Shown here: in pieces, positions 53,560 to 62,588 of the stretch
Layout of the letters: the number at the start of each line of letters is the position of its first letter
Position numbering within the stretch: position 1 is the stretch's first letter
Assembly (NCBI RefSeq): GCF_900102485.1
Contig: NZ_FNBX01000012.1
Location: 1-64,000 of the forward strand
Origin: Desulfovibrio legallii
GTDB taxonomy: Bacteria; Desulfobacterota; Desulfovibrionia; Desulfovibrionales; Desulfovibrionaceae
DNA: 64,000 nucleotides
Reading direction: 5' to 3'
The notes under the pieces: generated by a model
Told to the model about the DNA's origin: nothing
Database searches by the model: none
Seen by the model: the letters and a program-made list of their open reading frames with translations, nothing else
Position numbers and translations under genes: made by a program

Positions 53560-53994
53560 CTAGTGCGTCAGGGTCAGCGGCTGCGGGTTCTGGGCCGCAT
53601 GGGGATGCTCGGCCCCGGCATAGATCTTGAGTTTCTTGAGCATGGCCCGGCCCAGGCGGTTCTTGGGCAGCATGCCGCGCACGGCGGACATAAGCGCCCG
53701 GTCGGGGTGCTGGGCCAGCACGTCGCCGAGCACGGTGGTCTTAAGACCGCCCACCCAGCCGGAATGCCGGTAGTACTTTTTGTCCTGCAGCTTGTTGCCG
53801 GTGACCTTGATCTTCTCGCAGTTGACCACCACGATGAAGTCCCCGTTGTCCATATGCGGGGCGAACTCGGGCTTGTGCTTGCCGCGCAGGCGGTGGGCGA
53901 TCTGGCTGGCCAGACGGCCGAGCACCTGATCCTGAGCGTCCACCACAAACCACTGGCGGTTGATGTCCTTGGGGGTGGGGCTGAACGTTTTCAT
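53560..53994 (-). CDS. rplM: 50S ribosomal protein L13
   Basis: The 144-aa protein has the L13 core: [38 protein letters not shown] and [35 protein letters not shown] precedes ATG 53994. First gene of the L13-S9 operon. Confidence 0.98.
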   Translation of the reverse strand: MKTFSPTPKDINRQWFVVDAQDQVLGRLASQIAHRLRGKHKPEFAPHMDNGDFIVVVNCEKIKVTGNKLQDKKYYRHSGWVGGLKTTVLGDVLAQHPDRALMSAVRGMLPKNRLGRAMLKKLKIYAGAEHPHAAQNPQPLTLTH

Positions 53995-54108
53995 GGGAAT
54001 GACTCCTCACTCTGCAAATATCGGCGGCCGTCAGGCAGCTTGGCGTTTCAAACCCGCGATGCGCCGCCCAACGGGGAATGACGACAGTATCGCAGCAAAG
54101 GAAGCTTC

Positions 54109-54136
54109 AATACAGCAAAACGCGCCGGCGTGTCAA
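54109..54136 (-). promoter_or_regulatory. Promoter of the rplM-rpsI operon
   Basis: On the minus strand a consensus TTGACA (54136-54131) and TGTATT (54114-54109) are 16 nt apart. TATTGA at 18 nt is an alternative -10. The leader is about 110 nt. Confidence 0.6.
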
Positions 54137-54315
54137 GGGGCGGAACGCCTTTTGCGCGCCGCAAGGGGCGCGGGCCCCACACGGGCCCGGCCTGCCCGGC
54201 CCGAAGCGGAAGCGATGCGTCCCCCCCCGGCCGAAAGCGCTGCGAAGCGCTTGAGCTTTACACCATGAGACCCTATACTGCCAACTGTTTTTTGTCGGCA
54301 TACCGGGAGGCCCCC

Positions 54316-55557
54316 ATGCCCGTCATCCGCAAGAGTCTGCTGGAGCTCATCTTTTCCGGCGCGTATCTGCTGCGCTGGAACGACAAGCTGCGCCCCGTGG
54401 AGCTGCTTGAAATCGACAAGCAGGCCCACAAGATGCTGCTGGCCTGCGTGCTCTGGCACGAATACAGCCGCGGCGCGGACACGGCCCGGCGCGTGGCCCT
54501 GGCCACGGAAATCGTCGAAGGGGGCCTTTTTGACTACTTCTACCGGGCCATCATCACAGACATCAAGCCGCCCATCTATTATCGGATCAAGGAAAACCCC
54601 CGCCAGTTCCGTGAGCTTACCGAGCACGTCCTGCAGCGCCTGGCGCCTTCTCTGGCCCCCCTGGGCCCTTTCTGGAAGCGCATGCGCGCCTGGCACCTGA
54701 ACCCGGACGAAGAAAGCCCGGCCCGGCGCATCCTCACCGCCGCCCACCTCTATGCCTCCCAGTGGGAATTCCGGCTCATCGAACCTTGCAACGCCCCCTT
54801 TGACGACGAGATGGGCGACATCGGCCAGTCCTTCCCCGACCGGCTGGACGGCTTTGCCGACCTGCCCGGCCTGGCCGCCATGCGCACCCCCCGCACGGCC
54901 CTGGCCCGGCTGGCCAACCTCTGCGGGCAGCTGCGCTTCCAGATCCGCTGGACACAGGCCCCGCGCATCCCTTCCACCTCCGTGCTGGGGCACATGTTCA
55001 TTGTGGCCTGCCTGGCCTATTTTTTCAGCCTCACGGTCAAGGCCTGCCCGGCCAGGGCCGACAACAACTTCTTCTGCGGCCTGTTCCACGACCTGCCCGA
55101 AGTCCTCACCCGCGACATCATCTCGCCCGTCAAGCAATCCGTGGCCAGCTTGCCCCCGCTCATCAAAGAATATGAAGAAGCGGAGCTGGAGCGCCGCTTG
55201 TTCGCCCCCCTGCGGGACGAAGGCTTTACCGGCCTGGTGGACCACATCGCCTACTTTCTCGGTCTGGAAGTGGGCTCGGAATTTCAGGAATGCGTCCGCC
55301 GCCAGGGCCGCGTCCTTGCTCTGGACGACTTCAACGCCCTGCAGCGCGAAGGCAACACGGACGATCAGGACCCCAAGGACGGCCGCCTGCTCAAAGACTG
55401 CGACAACCTTGCCGCTTTTCTGGAGGCCCACAGCTCCATCCGCAACGGGGTTTCCTCGCCGCATCTGCTGGAGGCGCGCGTGCGCCTGCTCACCCGCCTG
55501 CGCGAAAGCCCCCTCGCCTGCCTTAATCTGGACGCCCTGCTGGCGGATTTTGACTGA
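54316..55557 (+). CDS. HD-domain phosphohydrolase, YfbR-like
   Basis: The 413-aa protein has GHMFIVACLAYFF followed by FFCGLFHDLPEVLTRDIISPVK, the H...HD...D pattern of HD_3/YfbR-type phosphohydrolases, which act on nucleotides in the cytoplasm. The N-terminal 200 residues are helical and not assigned. ATG 54316 has GGGAGG 5 nt upstream, whereas ATG 54265 has no ribosome-binding site. The next gene starts 2 nt after the stop, so the two are coupled. Confidence 0.75.
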   Translation: MPVIRKSLLELIFSGAYLLRWNDKLRPVELLEIDKQAHKMLLACVLWHEYSRGADTARRVALATEIVEGGLFDYFYRAIITDIKPPIYYRIKENPRQFRELTEHVLQRLAPSLAPLGPFWKRMRAWHLNPDEESPARRILTAAHLYASQWEFRLIEPCNAPFDDEMGDIGQSFPDRLDGFADLPGLAAMRTPRTALARLANLCGQLRFQIRWTQAPRIPSTSVLGHMFIVACLAYFFSLTVKACPARADNNFFCGLFHDLPEVLTRDIISPVKQSVASLPPLIKEYEEAELERRLFAPLRDEGFTGLVDHIAYFLGLEVGSEFQECVRRQGRVLALDDFNALQREGNTDDQDPKDGRLLKDCDNLAAFLEAHSSIRNGVSSPHLLEARVRLLTRLRESPLACLNLDALLADFD

Positions 55558-55559
55558 CC

Positions 55560-56300
55560 ATGCGCCGCTGCCCTGCCCCCCCCTTCGCCGCCCTGCTGGC
55601 GGCCCTGCTGCCCCTGATCTTCCTCTGGGCGGCCCGCCCGGCCACGGCCCTGACCATCGCCAAGGGCGTGCCCTTCTACGCCAGGGACATGGAATACTAT
55701 TACCAGGAAAAACGCGCCGAAACCCTGCCCGGCATCCTGCGCACCTTTGACGCCCAGGGCGTGCTTGCCGACAGCCGCAAACAACTGACCCTGGCCGCCT
55801 TTCTGGCGGAAGTGCTGCGTCGCGACCCCACGGCCCGGCAGCGGCTCCTGCCGCCCCAGCCCGGCCTGAGCCGCGACGGCCGCCGCACCCTGGCCTGGAC
55901 CGCGCACCTGGCCCTGCTGCCCGACGCCGCAACGCTGATCCACAGTCTGCTGCAGCCCGAAGAGGCCCTGCTGCAACGCCAGATTGCCGAGAGCCCGGCC
56001 CCCCTGCTGCGCTGGAACCTCTATGCGGAAAAGACCGTGCTCCAGATGTACTGGACCGCCTACTTCGCCTCCGGCGACACGGCCTATCTGGATCCCATTC
56101 TGGAAGCGGCCCTGCGCTACGCCAGGCTCAACGCCGCGGGCCTGCAAAAAGACCCGAACTTCCCCGTCTGCGCCGCCGCGGCCGCATCCCTCTATGATCT
56201 GGCCCCCCGCCACGCAGCGGTCAACGCCCGCGTGGCGCAGGCCCTTGACCGCTGCTCCGGCCCGGAGGCCGCAACCCTGCGCACCATCCTGCGCCGCTGA
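55560..56300 (+). CDS. Secreted protein of unknown function
   Basis: The 246-aa protein has a clear signal peptide or anchor (about 9-30, ending ATALTI). The mature part is helical, rich in A, L and R, with WNLYAEKTVLQMYWTAYFASGD near the middle, resembling repeats of helical hairpins. I recognise no family. It sits tightly between the HD-domain gene (2 nt before) and larB (12 nt after), so it is probably in the same transcript, though a role in nickel-cofactor assembly is not shown. Confidence 0.6.
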   Translation: MRRCPAPPFAALLAALLPLIFLWAARPATALTIAKGVPFYARDMEYYYQEKRAETLPGILRTFDAQGVLADSRKQLTLAAFLAEVLRRDPTARQRLLPPQPGLSRDGRRTLAWTAHLALLPDAATLIHSLLQPEEALLQRQIAESPAPLLRWNLYAEKTVLQMYWTAYFASGDTAYLDPILEAALRYARLNAAGLQKDPNFPVCAAAAASLYDLAPRHAAVNARVAQALDRCSGPEAATLRTILRR

Positions 56301-56312
56301 GCTTACACCGCC

Positions 56313-57011
56313 ATGACCAACCAAACCACCAACTACGGCGTGCTGTTTGACCACGGCCGTCACGCCCGCATCGGCCTGCCCGAAGCCGTTTTCTGCCAGG
56401 GCAAGCCCCGCGAGGCCGTACTGGGCCTTTTGCGCGACCGCGCCGCCGACGCCGCACCCGTGCTGTTCACCAGGCTTGCGCCTGAGGTCTTTGCCGCCGC
56501 GCCTGAAGACCTCCGCGCCCGCTACAACTACCACCCCCTGTCCCGCACGGCCTTCACCCGGCCCCTGCCCCCCAAGCCACACGGCCGCGTCGCCCTGGTC
56601 TCCGCCGGCACGGCCGACGGCTCCGTGCTCTGGGAGGCCGCCCGCACCCTGGAATATCTCGGCATCACCCGCCTGGTGATTGAGGACAACGGCGTGGCCG
56701 GGCTCTGGCGCATCACCGCCAGCCTGCCGGATCTGGCCGCCGCCGACGCGATCATCGTAACGGCGGGCCTGGACGCGGCCCTGGCCTCGGTGGTAGGAGG
56801 GCTTACCCCCCGGCCGGTCTTCGCCGTGCCCACCTCCGTGGGTTACGGCATGGCCCGTCACGGCCAGACGGCCCTGGCCGCCATGCTGGTGAGCTGCGCG
56901 CCCGGCGTGGGCGTCATGAATATCGACAACGGCTACGGCGCGGCCTGCGCCGCGGCCAGGATCATCAATCTTCTCAACGACAAGGAATCCTCATGCCCCG
57001 GCAAACCCTGA
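56313..57011 (+). CDS. larB: Nickel-pincer cofactor biosynthesis protein LarB
   Basis: The 232-aa protein is of the LarB family, related to PurE: VALVSAGTADGSVLWEAARTLEYLG, then VTAGLDAALASVVGGL and VPTSVGYG. LarB carboxylates nicotinic acid adenine dinucleotide and releases AMP, the first step of the nickel-pincer nucleotide used by lactate racemase LarA and related enzymes. It overlaps larC by 19 nt. LarA itself is not in the window. Confidence 0.93.
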   Translation: MTNQTTNYGVLFDHGRHARIGLPEAVFCQGKPREAVLGLLRDRAADAAPVLFTRLAPEVFAAAPEDLRARYNYHPLSRTAFTRPLPPKPHGRVALVSAGTADGSVLWEAARTLEYLGITRLVIEDNGVAGLWRITASLPDLAAADAIIVTAGLDAALASVVGGLTPRPVFAVPTSVGYGMARHGQTALAAMLVSCAPGVGVMNIDNGYGAACAAARIINLLNDKESSCPGKP

Positions 57012-57850
57012 CGCCGCCTCAGGCCGCGACCGCCCGCGGCCGCCATGCCCCCGCCGCGCACGCGGAGGCCCACCCGCACCACGGGCCGGAGCCGGGCGCC
57101 CCCGACGAAAGCCCTGTCGGCGATGTGGTGCTGACTGTCCGGCCCGCCTCCGGCCTTTCCGGCGACATGCTCCTGAGCGGCCTGGCCGCCCTGCTGGGCC
57201 TGGACGCCCCGGCTCTGGACGCCCTGACGGAAGAGCTGCGCCTGCCCGCTCTGCGCGGCGTTTTGCGGCTGGAAGCACGGCAGGTCAACGGCATCGCCGG
57301 CGTGGGCTGCCGCATCCAGCTGCCCCACGAGCACAGTCACCGCAGCCTGGCGGACATCCTCGCCCTGCTGGACGCCAGCGCCCTGCCCGCCGCCGCCGCC
57401 GATCTGGCCCGCCAGGCCTTCACCGTCCTGGCCGCCGCCGAGGGCGCGGTACACGGCAAAAGCCCGGAGCAAGTGACCTTCCACGAAGTGGGCGCGCTGG
57501 ACAGCATCCTGGATATCTGCCTCGCCTGCCGCCTGTTCACCCTGCTGGCCCCCCGGCGCTTTGTGTGCAGCCCCCTGCCCCTGGCCGACGGCACGGTGCA
57601 CTGCGCCCACGGCTGCCTGCCCGCTCCGGCCCCGGCCGTGCTCCACATGCTGCAAGGCGTGGCCGTGCAAGGCTTTGACGGCCAGGGCGAAACCGTCACC
57701 CCCACCGCGCTCTGCCTGCTCAAAGCCTTCAGGGCCGATTTCGGGCCCTGGCCCGCCATGACCGTGCGCAAAAGCTGCATCAGCTATGGCGACAAAGTCT
57801 TCCCCCATGTGCCCAACGGCGCACTCTGGGCCCTGGGCACGGCCCTGTAA
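56993..57850 (+). CDS. larC: LarC-family nickel insertion protein lacking the C-terminal domain
   Basis: The 285-aa protein matches LarC over its N-terminal domain: a His-rich N-terminal stretch (HAEAHPHHGPEP), SGLSGDMLLSGL, HSHRSLADI, VTFHEVGALDSILDICLA and ETVTPTALCLLKAF. It ends where LarC2 would begin (PNGALWALGTAL). LarC uses CTP to insert nickel into the pincer cofactor, and full LarC has about 400 or more residues. In Lactobacillus the two halves are joined by a ribosomal frameshift. Here only 75 nt separate the stop from larE, so no LarC2 follows. AAGGA precedes the ATG. Confidence 0.8.
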   Translation: MPRQTLTPPQAATARGRHAPAAHAEAHPHHGPEPGAPDESPVGDVVLTVRPASGLSGDMLLSGLAALLGLDAPALDALTEELRLPALRGVLRLEARQVNGIAGVGCRIQLPHEHSHRSLADILALLDASALPAAAADLARQAFTVLAAAEGAVHGKSPEQVTFHEVGALDSILDICLACRLFTLLAPRRFVCSPLPLADGTVHCAHGCLPAPAPAVLHMLQGVAVQGFDGQGETVTPTALCLLKAFRADFGPWPAMTVRKSCISYGDKVFPHVPNGALWALGTAL

Positions 57851-57925
57851 GGGGCGCCGCGCGCGGCTGCCTCCGGCGGCCAGAGGAGCGCGGCCCCCTT
57901 GGAACCCCATGACAACAGGAACGCT

Positions 57926-58846
57926 ATGAACCCTGCCGCAACCACCGCCGCCCTGCTGCCCGACCGCCTGCGGGAAATTCTCCACGGCCTGCCGGTCTGC
58001 GCCGTGGCCCTTTCCGGCGGGCTGGACAGCCGCTTCCTCTGCCACGCGGCCCTGCTCTGCGGCTGCCGCGTGCTGGCAGTACACGCCGCAGGCCCGCACG
58101 TCCCCGCCCAGGAAAGCGCCGCCGCACAGGCCTGGGCGCAACAGCGGGGCCTGCCCCTGCTGCCGGTGCGCTATAATCCCCTGCCCTTGCCGGAAGTGGC
58201 CGCCAACAGCCGCCAGCGCTGCTATGACTGCAAACGCGGGCTCATCGCCGTGGTGCGGATAGTGCTGCCGCTGGCTCCGGCAGCGACGGCCCTGGCCCCC
58301 GTTCCGTCCGGCCCCTCGGCGCGGGCCGCCCCTCTTCCGCTCTGCGACGGCACCAACGCCGACGACATGACCGCCTTCCGCCCCGGGCTGCGGGCGCTTA
58401 AGGAAGGGGGCGTGCGCTCTCCCCTGGCCGAAGCGGGCCTCGCCAAGGACCACATCCGTCTTCTGGCCCGGCAGACCGGCCTGGACCAGCCTGACCAACG
58501 CGCCCGGCCCTGCCTGCTCACCCGTCTGGCTTACGGCCTGACGCCTACGGAAGACCTGCTGCGCCGCCTGGCCGCCGCCGAGACGGCCCTGGCCGCCCTG
58601 ACCACGCCCAAGGCAGGGTCTTCGGCGGCCGTCGCTATGAAAAAAAATGCGAACAGGGCTGAGGAACCCGCCCTGGGGGACTTCCGCCTGCGCGTCACGC
58701 CCGAACCCCTGCTGCAGGTCCAGCGCCTGCCCGCAGCCCTGCGCCCGCAGGTGGAGGCCATCCTGGCCGCGCACGGCTTTGCGCCTTGCGCCATCCGCCT
58801 GGGCGACGCGGTGAGCGGTTTTTATGATCAAAAAGACGCTGTCTGA
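57926..58846 (+). CDS. larE: Pyridinium-3,5-biscarboxylic acid mononucleotide sulfurtransferase LarE
   Basis: The 306-aa PP-loop enzyme has SGGLDS (30-35), then CYDCKRG, DGTNADDM and RARPCLLTRLAYG, where the Cys of RPC aligns with the sulfur-donating cysteine of Lactobacillus LarE. It adds sulfur to the LarB product. A Pro/Ala-rich insertion of about 20 residues (PLAPAATALAPVPSG region) interrupts the core. AGGAACGCT precedes ATG 57926. Its 3' end overlaps convergent mnmA by 19 nt, so there is no room for a terminator. Confidence 0.92.
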   Translation: MNPAATTAALLPDRLREILHGLPVCAVALSGGLDSRFLCHAALLCGCRVLAVHAAGPHVPAQESAAAQAWAQQRGLPLLPVRYNPLPLPEVAANSRQRCYDCKRGLIAVVRIVLPLAPAATALAPVPSGPSARAAPLPLCDGTNADDMTAFRPGLRALKEGGVRSPLAEAGLAKDHIRLLARQTGLDQPDQRARPCLLTRLAYGLTPTEDLLRRLAAAETALAALTTPKAGSSAAVAMKKNANRAEEPALGDFRLRVTPEPLLQVQRLPAALRPQVEAILAAHGFAPCAIRLGDAVSGFYDQKDAV

Positions 58847-59952
58847 GGCCCCTGCGCCATAGCCGTCACCACCCCGGCGGCCAGCACGCGGCCCTGGCCG
58901 TCGTACACGGCGGCCACCTGCCCGGGAGCCGTGGGGAAAAGCGGCTCCGCCAGGGCAATGCGCAGCCCGCCGTCCGGGGCCAGCGTCACGCGGGCGGGGA
59001 CTGGCCGCTGGCGATAGCGCAGGCGGACGCGGATATCCGGCGGCCAGCACGCCACAGGCAGCATCAGGTTGGCCGGGGCCGTGGCGCAGCGGCGGATGCC
59101 CAGAAGCGCGCGGGGCCCCACCACCAGGGCATTGGCGACGCTGTCCTTGGCGAGCACATACAGGGGCTCGCTGTAGGCAATGCCCAGGCCCTTGCGCTGG
59201 CCCTCGGTGTAGCGCCAGAGGCCCCGGTGGCGGCCGATTTCGCGCCGCCCGCCCTGGCCATCCGCCAGCAGCACCGGGCCGGGAGCGGGCGCGGCCAGCC
59301 CGGCGTTGCGCCAATGGCGCTCCAGAAAGGGCCGGTAGGCCTCATTGCCCGCGCCTTGATCCGGCGGGGGCACAAAGCAGATATCCTGACTTTCGCCGGG
59401 CAGGGGCACGGCAAGCCCGGCCTGGGCCACCAGCGCGCGGGTAGTCGCCTTGTCCTGCCCGGCCAGGGGGAAACGGGCGCGGGCCAGGCGCTGGCGCGGC
59501 ACCAGACTCAAAAAATAGCTCTGGTCCTTGGCGGCGTCCGCCGCCGCAGCCAACAAGGGCAGGTCCGGCCTGTCCGGGCCGGAAACCAGCCTGGCGTAGT
59601 GGCCCGTGGCCAGGCTTGTGGCGCCCAGAGCCAGGGCCGCGTCCAGCAGCGCGCCGAACTTGATTTCCCGGTTGCAGCGGGCGCAGGGATTGGGCGTGCG
59701 TCCGGCGGCGTAGGCGGCGGCAAAAGGGGCGAGCACCTCCCGCGCGAAGACCTGGCGCAGGTCCGCCACATGCAGGGGCACGCCCAGGGCCGCGCAGGCC
59801 GCGGCAAGGCCCGCGGGCGCGGTTTCCGGCCCCTCCGGGCGGAACAGACCGTGCAGGGCCAGCACATCGTGCCCTGCGCGCCGCAGAAGCAGCAGCGCGC
59901 ACAGGCTGTCTACGCCGCCGCTTACGGCCACGGCTACGGTTTCTTTTTGCAT
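58828..59952 (-). CDS. mnmA: tRNA-specific 2-thiouridylase MnmA
   Basis: The 374-aa enzyme thiolates wobble uridine 34 of Lys, Glu and Gln tRNAs. PP-loop SGGVDS (11-16), NPCARCNREIKF with the first catalytic Cys, GESQDICFV with the second, and TEGQRKGLGIA are all present. It acts on the same uridine as mnmG elsewhere in the window. It converges on larE. Confidence 0.95.
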   Translation of the reverse strand: MQKETVAVAVSGGVDSLCALLLLRRAGHDVLALHGLFRPEGPETAPAGLAAACAALGVPLHVADLRQVFAREVLAPFAAAYAAGRTPNPCARCNREIKFGALLDAALALGATSLATGHYARLVSGPDRPDLPLLAAAADAAKDQSYFLSLVPRQRLARARFPLAGQDKATTRALVAQAGLAVPLPGESQDICFVPPPDQGAGNEAYRPFLERHWRNAGLAAPAPGPVLLADGQGGRREIGRHRGLWRYTEGQRKGLGIAYSEPLYVLAKDSVANALVVGPRALLGIRRCATAPANLMLPVACWPPDIRVRLRYRQRPVPARVTLAPDGGLRIALAEPLFPTAPGQVAAVYDGQGRVLAAGVVTAMAQGPQTASF

Positions 59953-60052
59953 GGCGCACCTTCGCGCATCCGGTCATCCAGGCGCGCTGCGGATTGCAAG
60001 GGTTGCGGGCGCGTCTTCTCCGGCTTCTGCCCTGCCCGAAGGATGGGGGCGT

Positions 60053-60094
60053 GGGGGGCAGGGAGCTTTTGCAGGCAGAAGCTCCCTGCCCCCC
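60053..60094. repeat. Dispersed G-run/C-run hairpin repeat, copy C
   Basis: GGGGGGCAGGGAGCTT (60053-60068) pairs perfectly with AAGCTCCCTGCCCCCC (60079-60094). The preceding GATGGGGGCGTG matches copy B. The AT-rich flank of copies A and B is missing, so this is a shorter or diverged copy. It sits beyond the 3' end of glnQ and before mnmA on the same strand, where it could end the ABC operon. Confidence 0.75.
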
Positions 60095-60116
60095 AAAGGC
60101 ATTCCCGTCCCAAGCC

Positions 60117-60908
60117 CTACAAAATCTGGTTCAGAAACTGGCGCAGCCGGGGGTGGCGGGGGGCGGTAAAGAGGTGCTCTGGCTTGCCCATTTCCACGAT
60201 CTGGCCCTGGTCCATAAAGATAAGGCGGTCGGCCACGGTGCGGGCGAAGCCCATTTCGTGGGTAACGCAGACCATGGTCATGCCTTCTTCGGCCAGTTTG
60301 ACCATAACGTCCAGCACTTCGCCCACCATTTCCGGGTCCAGGGCGGAGGTGGGCTCGTCAAAGAGCATGATGGCGGGCTGCATGGCCAGGGCGCGGGCGA
60401 TGGCCACACGCTGCTGCTGGCCGCCGGAGAGCATGGCGGGGTAGACGTTGGCCTTATCGCTGATGCCCACTTTTTTGAGCAGGGTCAGGGCGCGGGCGTC
60501 GGCGTCCTCGCGGGAGAGCTTGCGCAGGATGATGGGGGCCAGGGTCAGATTTTCCAGCACGGTCTTGTGGGGAAAGAGATTGAACTGCTGAAAGACCATG
60601 CCCAGGTTCTGGCGCATTTCGTTGATGTTGTTCTGGTCGCTCTGGATGTCCTTGCCCTGGACCATGATGCTGCCCTGGTCAATTTCTTCCAGGCGGTTGA
60701 TGGAGCGCAGCAGGGTGGATTTGCCGGAGCCGGAAGGGCCGATGATGACCACGCGCTCGCCGGGGGCGATGTCCAGGCTTACGTCCTGGAGGGCGGGCAG
60801 CGCGCCGAAGTATTTCCAGACGTGGTCGATGGAAATGATGGGCGCGGCCGGGGAAGCTGCGGCGGCCGGGGCGGCGGATGCGGACGCGGCGGGGTTACTT
60901 TCCGTCAT
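60117..60908 (-). CDS. Polar amino acid ABC transporter ATPase, GlnQ type
   Basis: The 263-aa ATPase has an Ala/Ser-rich N-terminal stretch of about 20 residues, then Walker [10 protein letters not shown], signature [12 protein letters not shown] and Walker [14 protein letters not shown], typical of GlnQ/HisP. It overlaps the permease by 14 nt. The transporter probably takes up a polar amino acid. Confidence 0.94.
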   Translation of the reverse strand: MTESNPAASASAAPAAAASPAAPIISIDHVWKYFGALPALQDVSLDIAPGERVVIIGPSGSGKSTLLRSINRLEEIDQGSIMVQGKDIQSDQNNINEMRQNLGMVFQQFNLFPHKTVLENLTLAPIILRKLSREDADARALTLLKKVGISDKANVYPAMLSGGQQQRVAIARALAMQPAIMLFDEPTSALDPEMVGEVLDVMVKLAEEGMTMVCVTHEMGFARTVADRLIFMDQGQIVEMGKPEHLFTAPRHPRLRQFLNQIL

Positions 60909-61695
60909 AGTAGTTCAACCTGGATTCCATGATGCTCACGGCTTTGGAGAGGACCAGCGTAATGATGAGGTAGAGCAGGGCCACCATGGTGTAGGTTTCA
61001 AAGTACAGGTAGGTGGTGCCCACAAAGCTGCGGGCGCGCTGCATGATGTCCGGCACGGCCATGATGGAGACCAGAGAGGTATCCTTGAGCATGGCGATGC
61101 ATTCGTTGCCCACCGGGGGCAGAATGGTGCGCATGGCCTGGGGCAGCACCACATGCCGCATGGTCTGGTAGCGGTTGAAGCCCAGGGAGCGGGCGGCCTC
61201 GCTCTGGCCTTTGTTGATGGCCGTGATGCCGGCGCGGAAAACCTCGCCCATGTAGGCCCCGTAGCAGAAGCTGATGGCCACCACGGCGGAGGTGATGCCG
61301 CTCACCTGCACAAAGCGCGACATGGCGTAGTAGATGTAAAAAATCTGCACCAGCAGGGGGATGCCGCGGATGACCTCCACATAGGTGGAGGCCACAAGGT
61401 TGATAAGGCGGTTGTCCGAAATGCGGCCGAGCCCGGTGAACAGGCCCAGGGGCACGGCACAGCAGATGGAGAGCAGGGTTATTTTGAAGGTAATGAATAC
61501 GCCGTCCGGCAGATAGAGCAGGATGCGAAAATAGGGTTCCGGCCAGAGCAGACAGAGGGTGCTGAGGGTGATCACCGCCCCGGCCAGAGCCAGGGACCAG
61601 GCGTTGATAAGCCGCCATTCGCGCGGATCGGGGATGGAGGCCCCGTCCGTGACCATGATGATGTTGCCCTTGCTGCCGTCTTTTTTATCCTGCAT
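60895..61695 (-). CDS. Polar amino acid ABC transporter permease, GlnP/HisM type
   Basis: The 266-aa inner-membrane protein has about five segments and the EAA loop [20 protein letters not shown] that docks the ATPase. [18 protein letters not shown] is the standard early signature of this family. An N-terminal hydrophilic leader of 28 residues precedes the first segment. Only one permease gene is present, so it should form a homodimer. Confidence 0.93.
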   Translation of the reverse strand: MQDKKDGSKGNIIMVTDGASIPDPREWRLINAWSLALAGAVITLSTLCLLWPEPYFRILLYLPDGVFITFKITLLSICCAVPLGLFTGLGRISDNRLINLVASTYVEVIRGIPLLVQIFYIYYAMSRFVQVSGITSAVVAISFCYGAYMGEVFRAGITAINKGQSEAARSLGFNRYQTMRHVVLPQAMRTILPPVGNECIAMLKDTSLVSIMAVPDIMQRARSFVGTTYLYFETYTMVALLYLIITLVLSKAVSIMESRLNYYDGK

Positions 61696-61780
61696 GTCGG
61701 TCTCTTATAAGGCAAAAGGGGGCGACGGGCGGCCGGGGAGGCCCCGGACGCCCGCTTTGACGCGGATGCAAGGCGGCGGG

Positions 61781-62524
61781 CTAGCGCGCCGCGCCCATCC
61801 ATTTGTCCAGCAGACGGGCTTCCTCGCCGGAGGCCCGCACAGCCTTGATGCCTTTGTTGAGTTTTTCCACCAGGTCCTTGCGGCCCTTGCGCACGGTAAA
61901 GCCGTAGTATTCTTTTGCAGCCGTTTTGAAGGAGAGGTTGAGCTTGCCCGCGGTGTCCGGCTTTTTGTTGGCGTAATAGAGGGCCACGGGGTCGTCGCAG
62001 ATCACGGCGTCAAGGCGGCCGCCCAGCATATCCTGGATGGCCAAGCCCACGTCGTCGTATTCCTTAAGGTCCACAGCCACGCCGGACTTGCGCATGACAA
62101 AGACGCCCGTGGTGCCGATCTGGCCGCCCACCTTCTTGCCCTTGAGGTCGGCCAGGCTCTTGATGCTCTTGCCAGCGGGCAGCACCACGGCCTGGGCCAC
62201 TTCATAATAGGGATCGGAAAAATCGAACTGCTTTTTGCGCTCTTCGGTGATGGTGGTGGCGGCGGCCACGATGTCGTACTGGCCGGTGGCCACACCGCCG
62301 AAGATGCCGTCCCAGGCAATGTTGCGCACATCCACGGTAAAGCCGGCGGCCTTGGCCACGGCCTTGATGTACTCCACGTCAAAGCCCGTGGGCTGTTTGT
62401 TTTCGTCCAGCAGCTCCATGGGGGGCCAGGTGCAGTCTGTGGCCACCACATAGTGTTCTGCGGCGCGGGCGGGCGCGCAGAAAAGCAGCAAGGCCAGCAG
62501 GGCCAGGGTCAGATGACGGCTCAT
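61781..62524 (-). CDS. Polar amino acid ABC transporter binding protein, second tandem copy
   Basis: The 247-aa family 3 periplasmic protein has a signal peptide (about 1-21, ending ARAAE), then DCTWPPMELLDENKQPTGFD and TITEERKKQFDFSDPYYE. It is closely similar to the gene at 62589, most of the sequence being identical from GLAIQDMLGG onward, but differs at likely ligand-side positions (AAATTITEE for SSSVTITEE, VFVMRKSGVAVD for IFVIRNAKVGAE). Lies 85 nt before the permease. Confidence 0.93.
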   Translation of the reverse strand: MSRHLTLALLALLLFCAPARAAEHYVVATDCTWPPMELLDENKQPTGFDVEYIKAVAKAAGFTVDVRNIAWDGIFGGVATGQYDIVAAATTITEERKKQFDFSDPYYEVAQAVVLPAGKSIKSLADLKGKKVGGQIGTTGVFVMRKSGVAVDLKEYDDVGLAIQDMLGGRLDAVICDDPVALYYANKKPDTAGKLNLSFKTAAKEYYGFTVRKGRKDLVEKLNKGIKAVRASGEEARLLDKWMGAAR

Positions 62525-62544
62525 GCAATCTCCTTCCAGCGGCA

Positions 62545-62579
62545 GCGGGGCGTCCGGCGCATGGGGCCGGACGCCCCGC
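62545..62579. repeat. Perfect 14-bp hairpin between the two binding-protein genes
   Basis: GCGGGGCGTCCGGC (62545-62558) pairs with GCCGGACGCCCCGC (62566-62579). No T-run follows on either strand. Such stems between binding protein and downstream genes often stabilise the upstream mRNA. Confidence 0.7.
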
Positions 62580-62588
62580 GTCCGTTTG

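Noticed and set aside
48664..54081. Plus-strand open frame of 1805 codons antisense to livM-livH-livK, the YcaO gene and rplM-rpsI
   Set aside because: It lies opposite six well-identified genes and its translation is low-complexity (runs rich in G, H, Q, R). Long antisense frames are a by-product of high-GC third codon positions.
56933..59314. Minus-strand 793-codon frame across larC, larE and part of mnmA
   Set aside because: It overlaps three recognised genes and shows no family motif.
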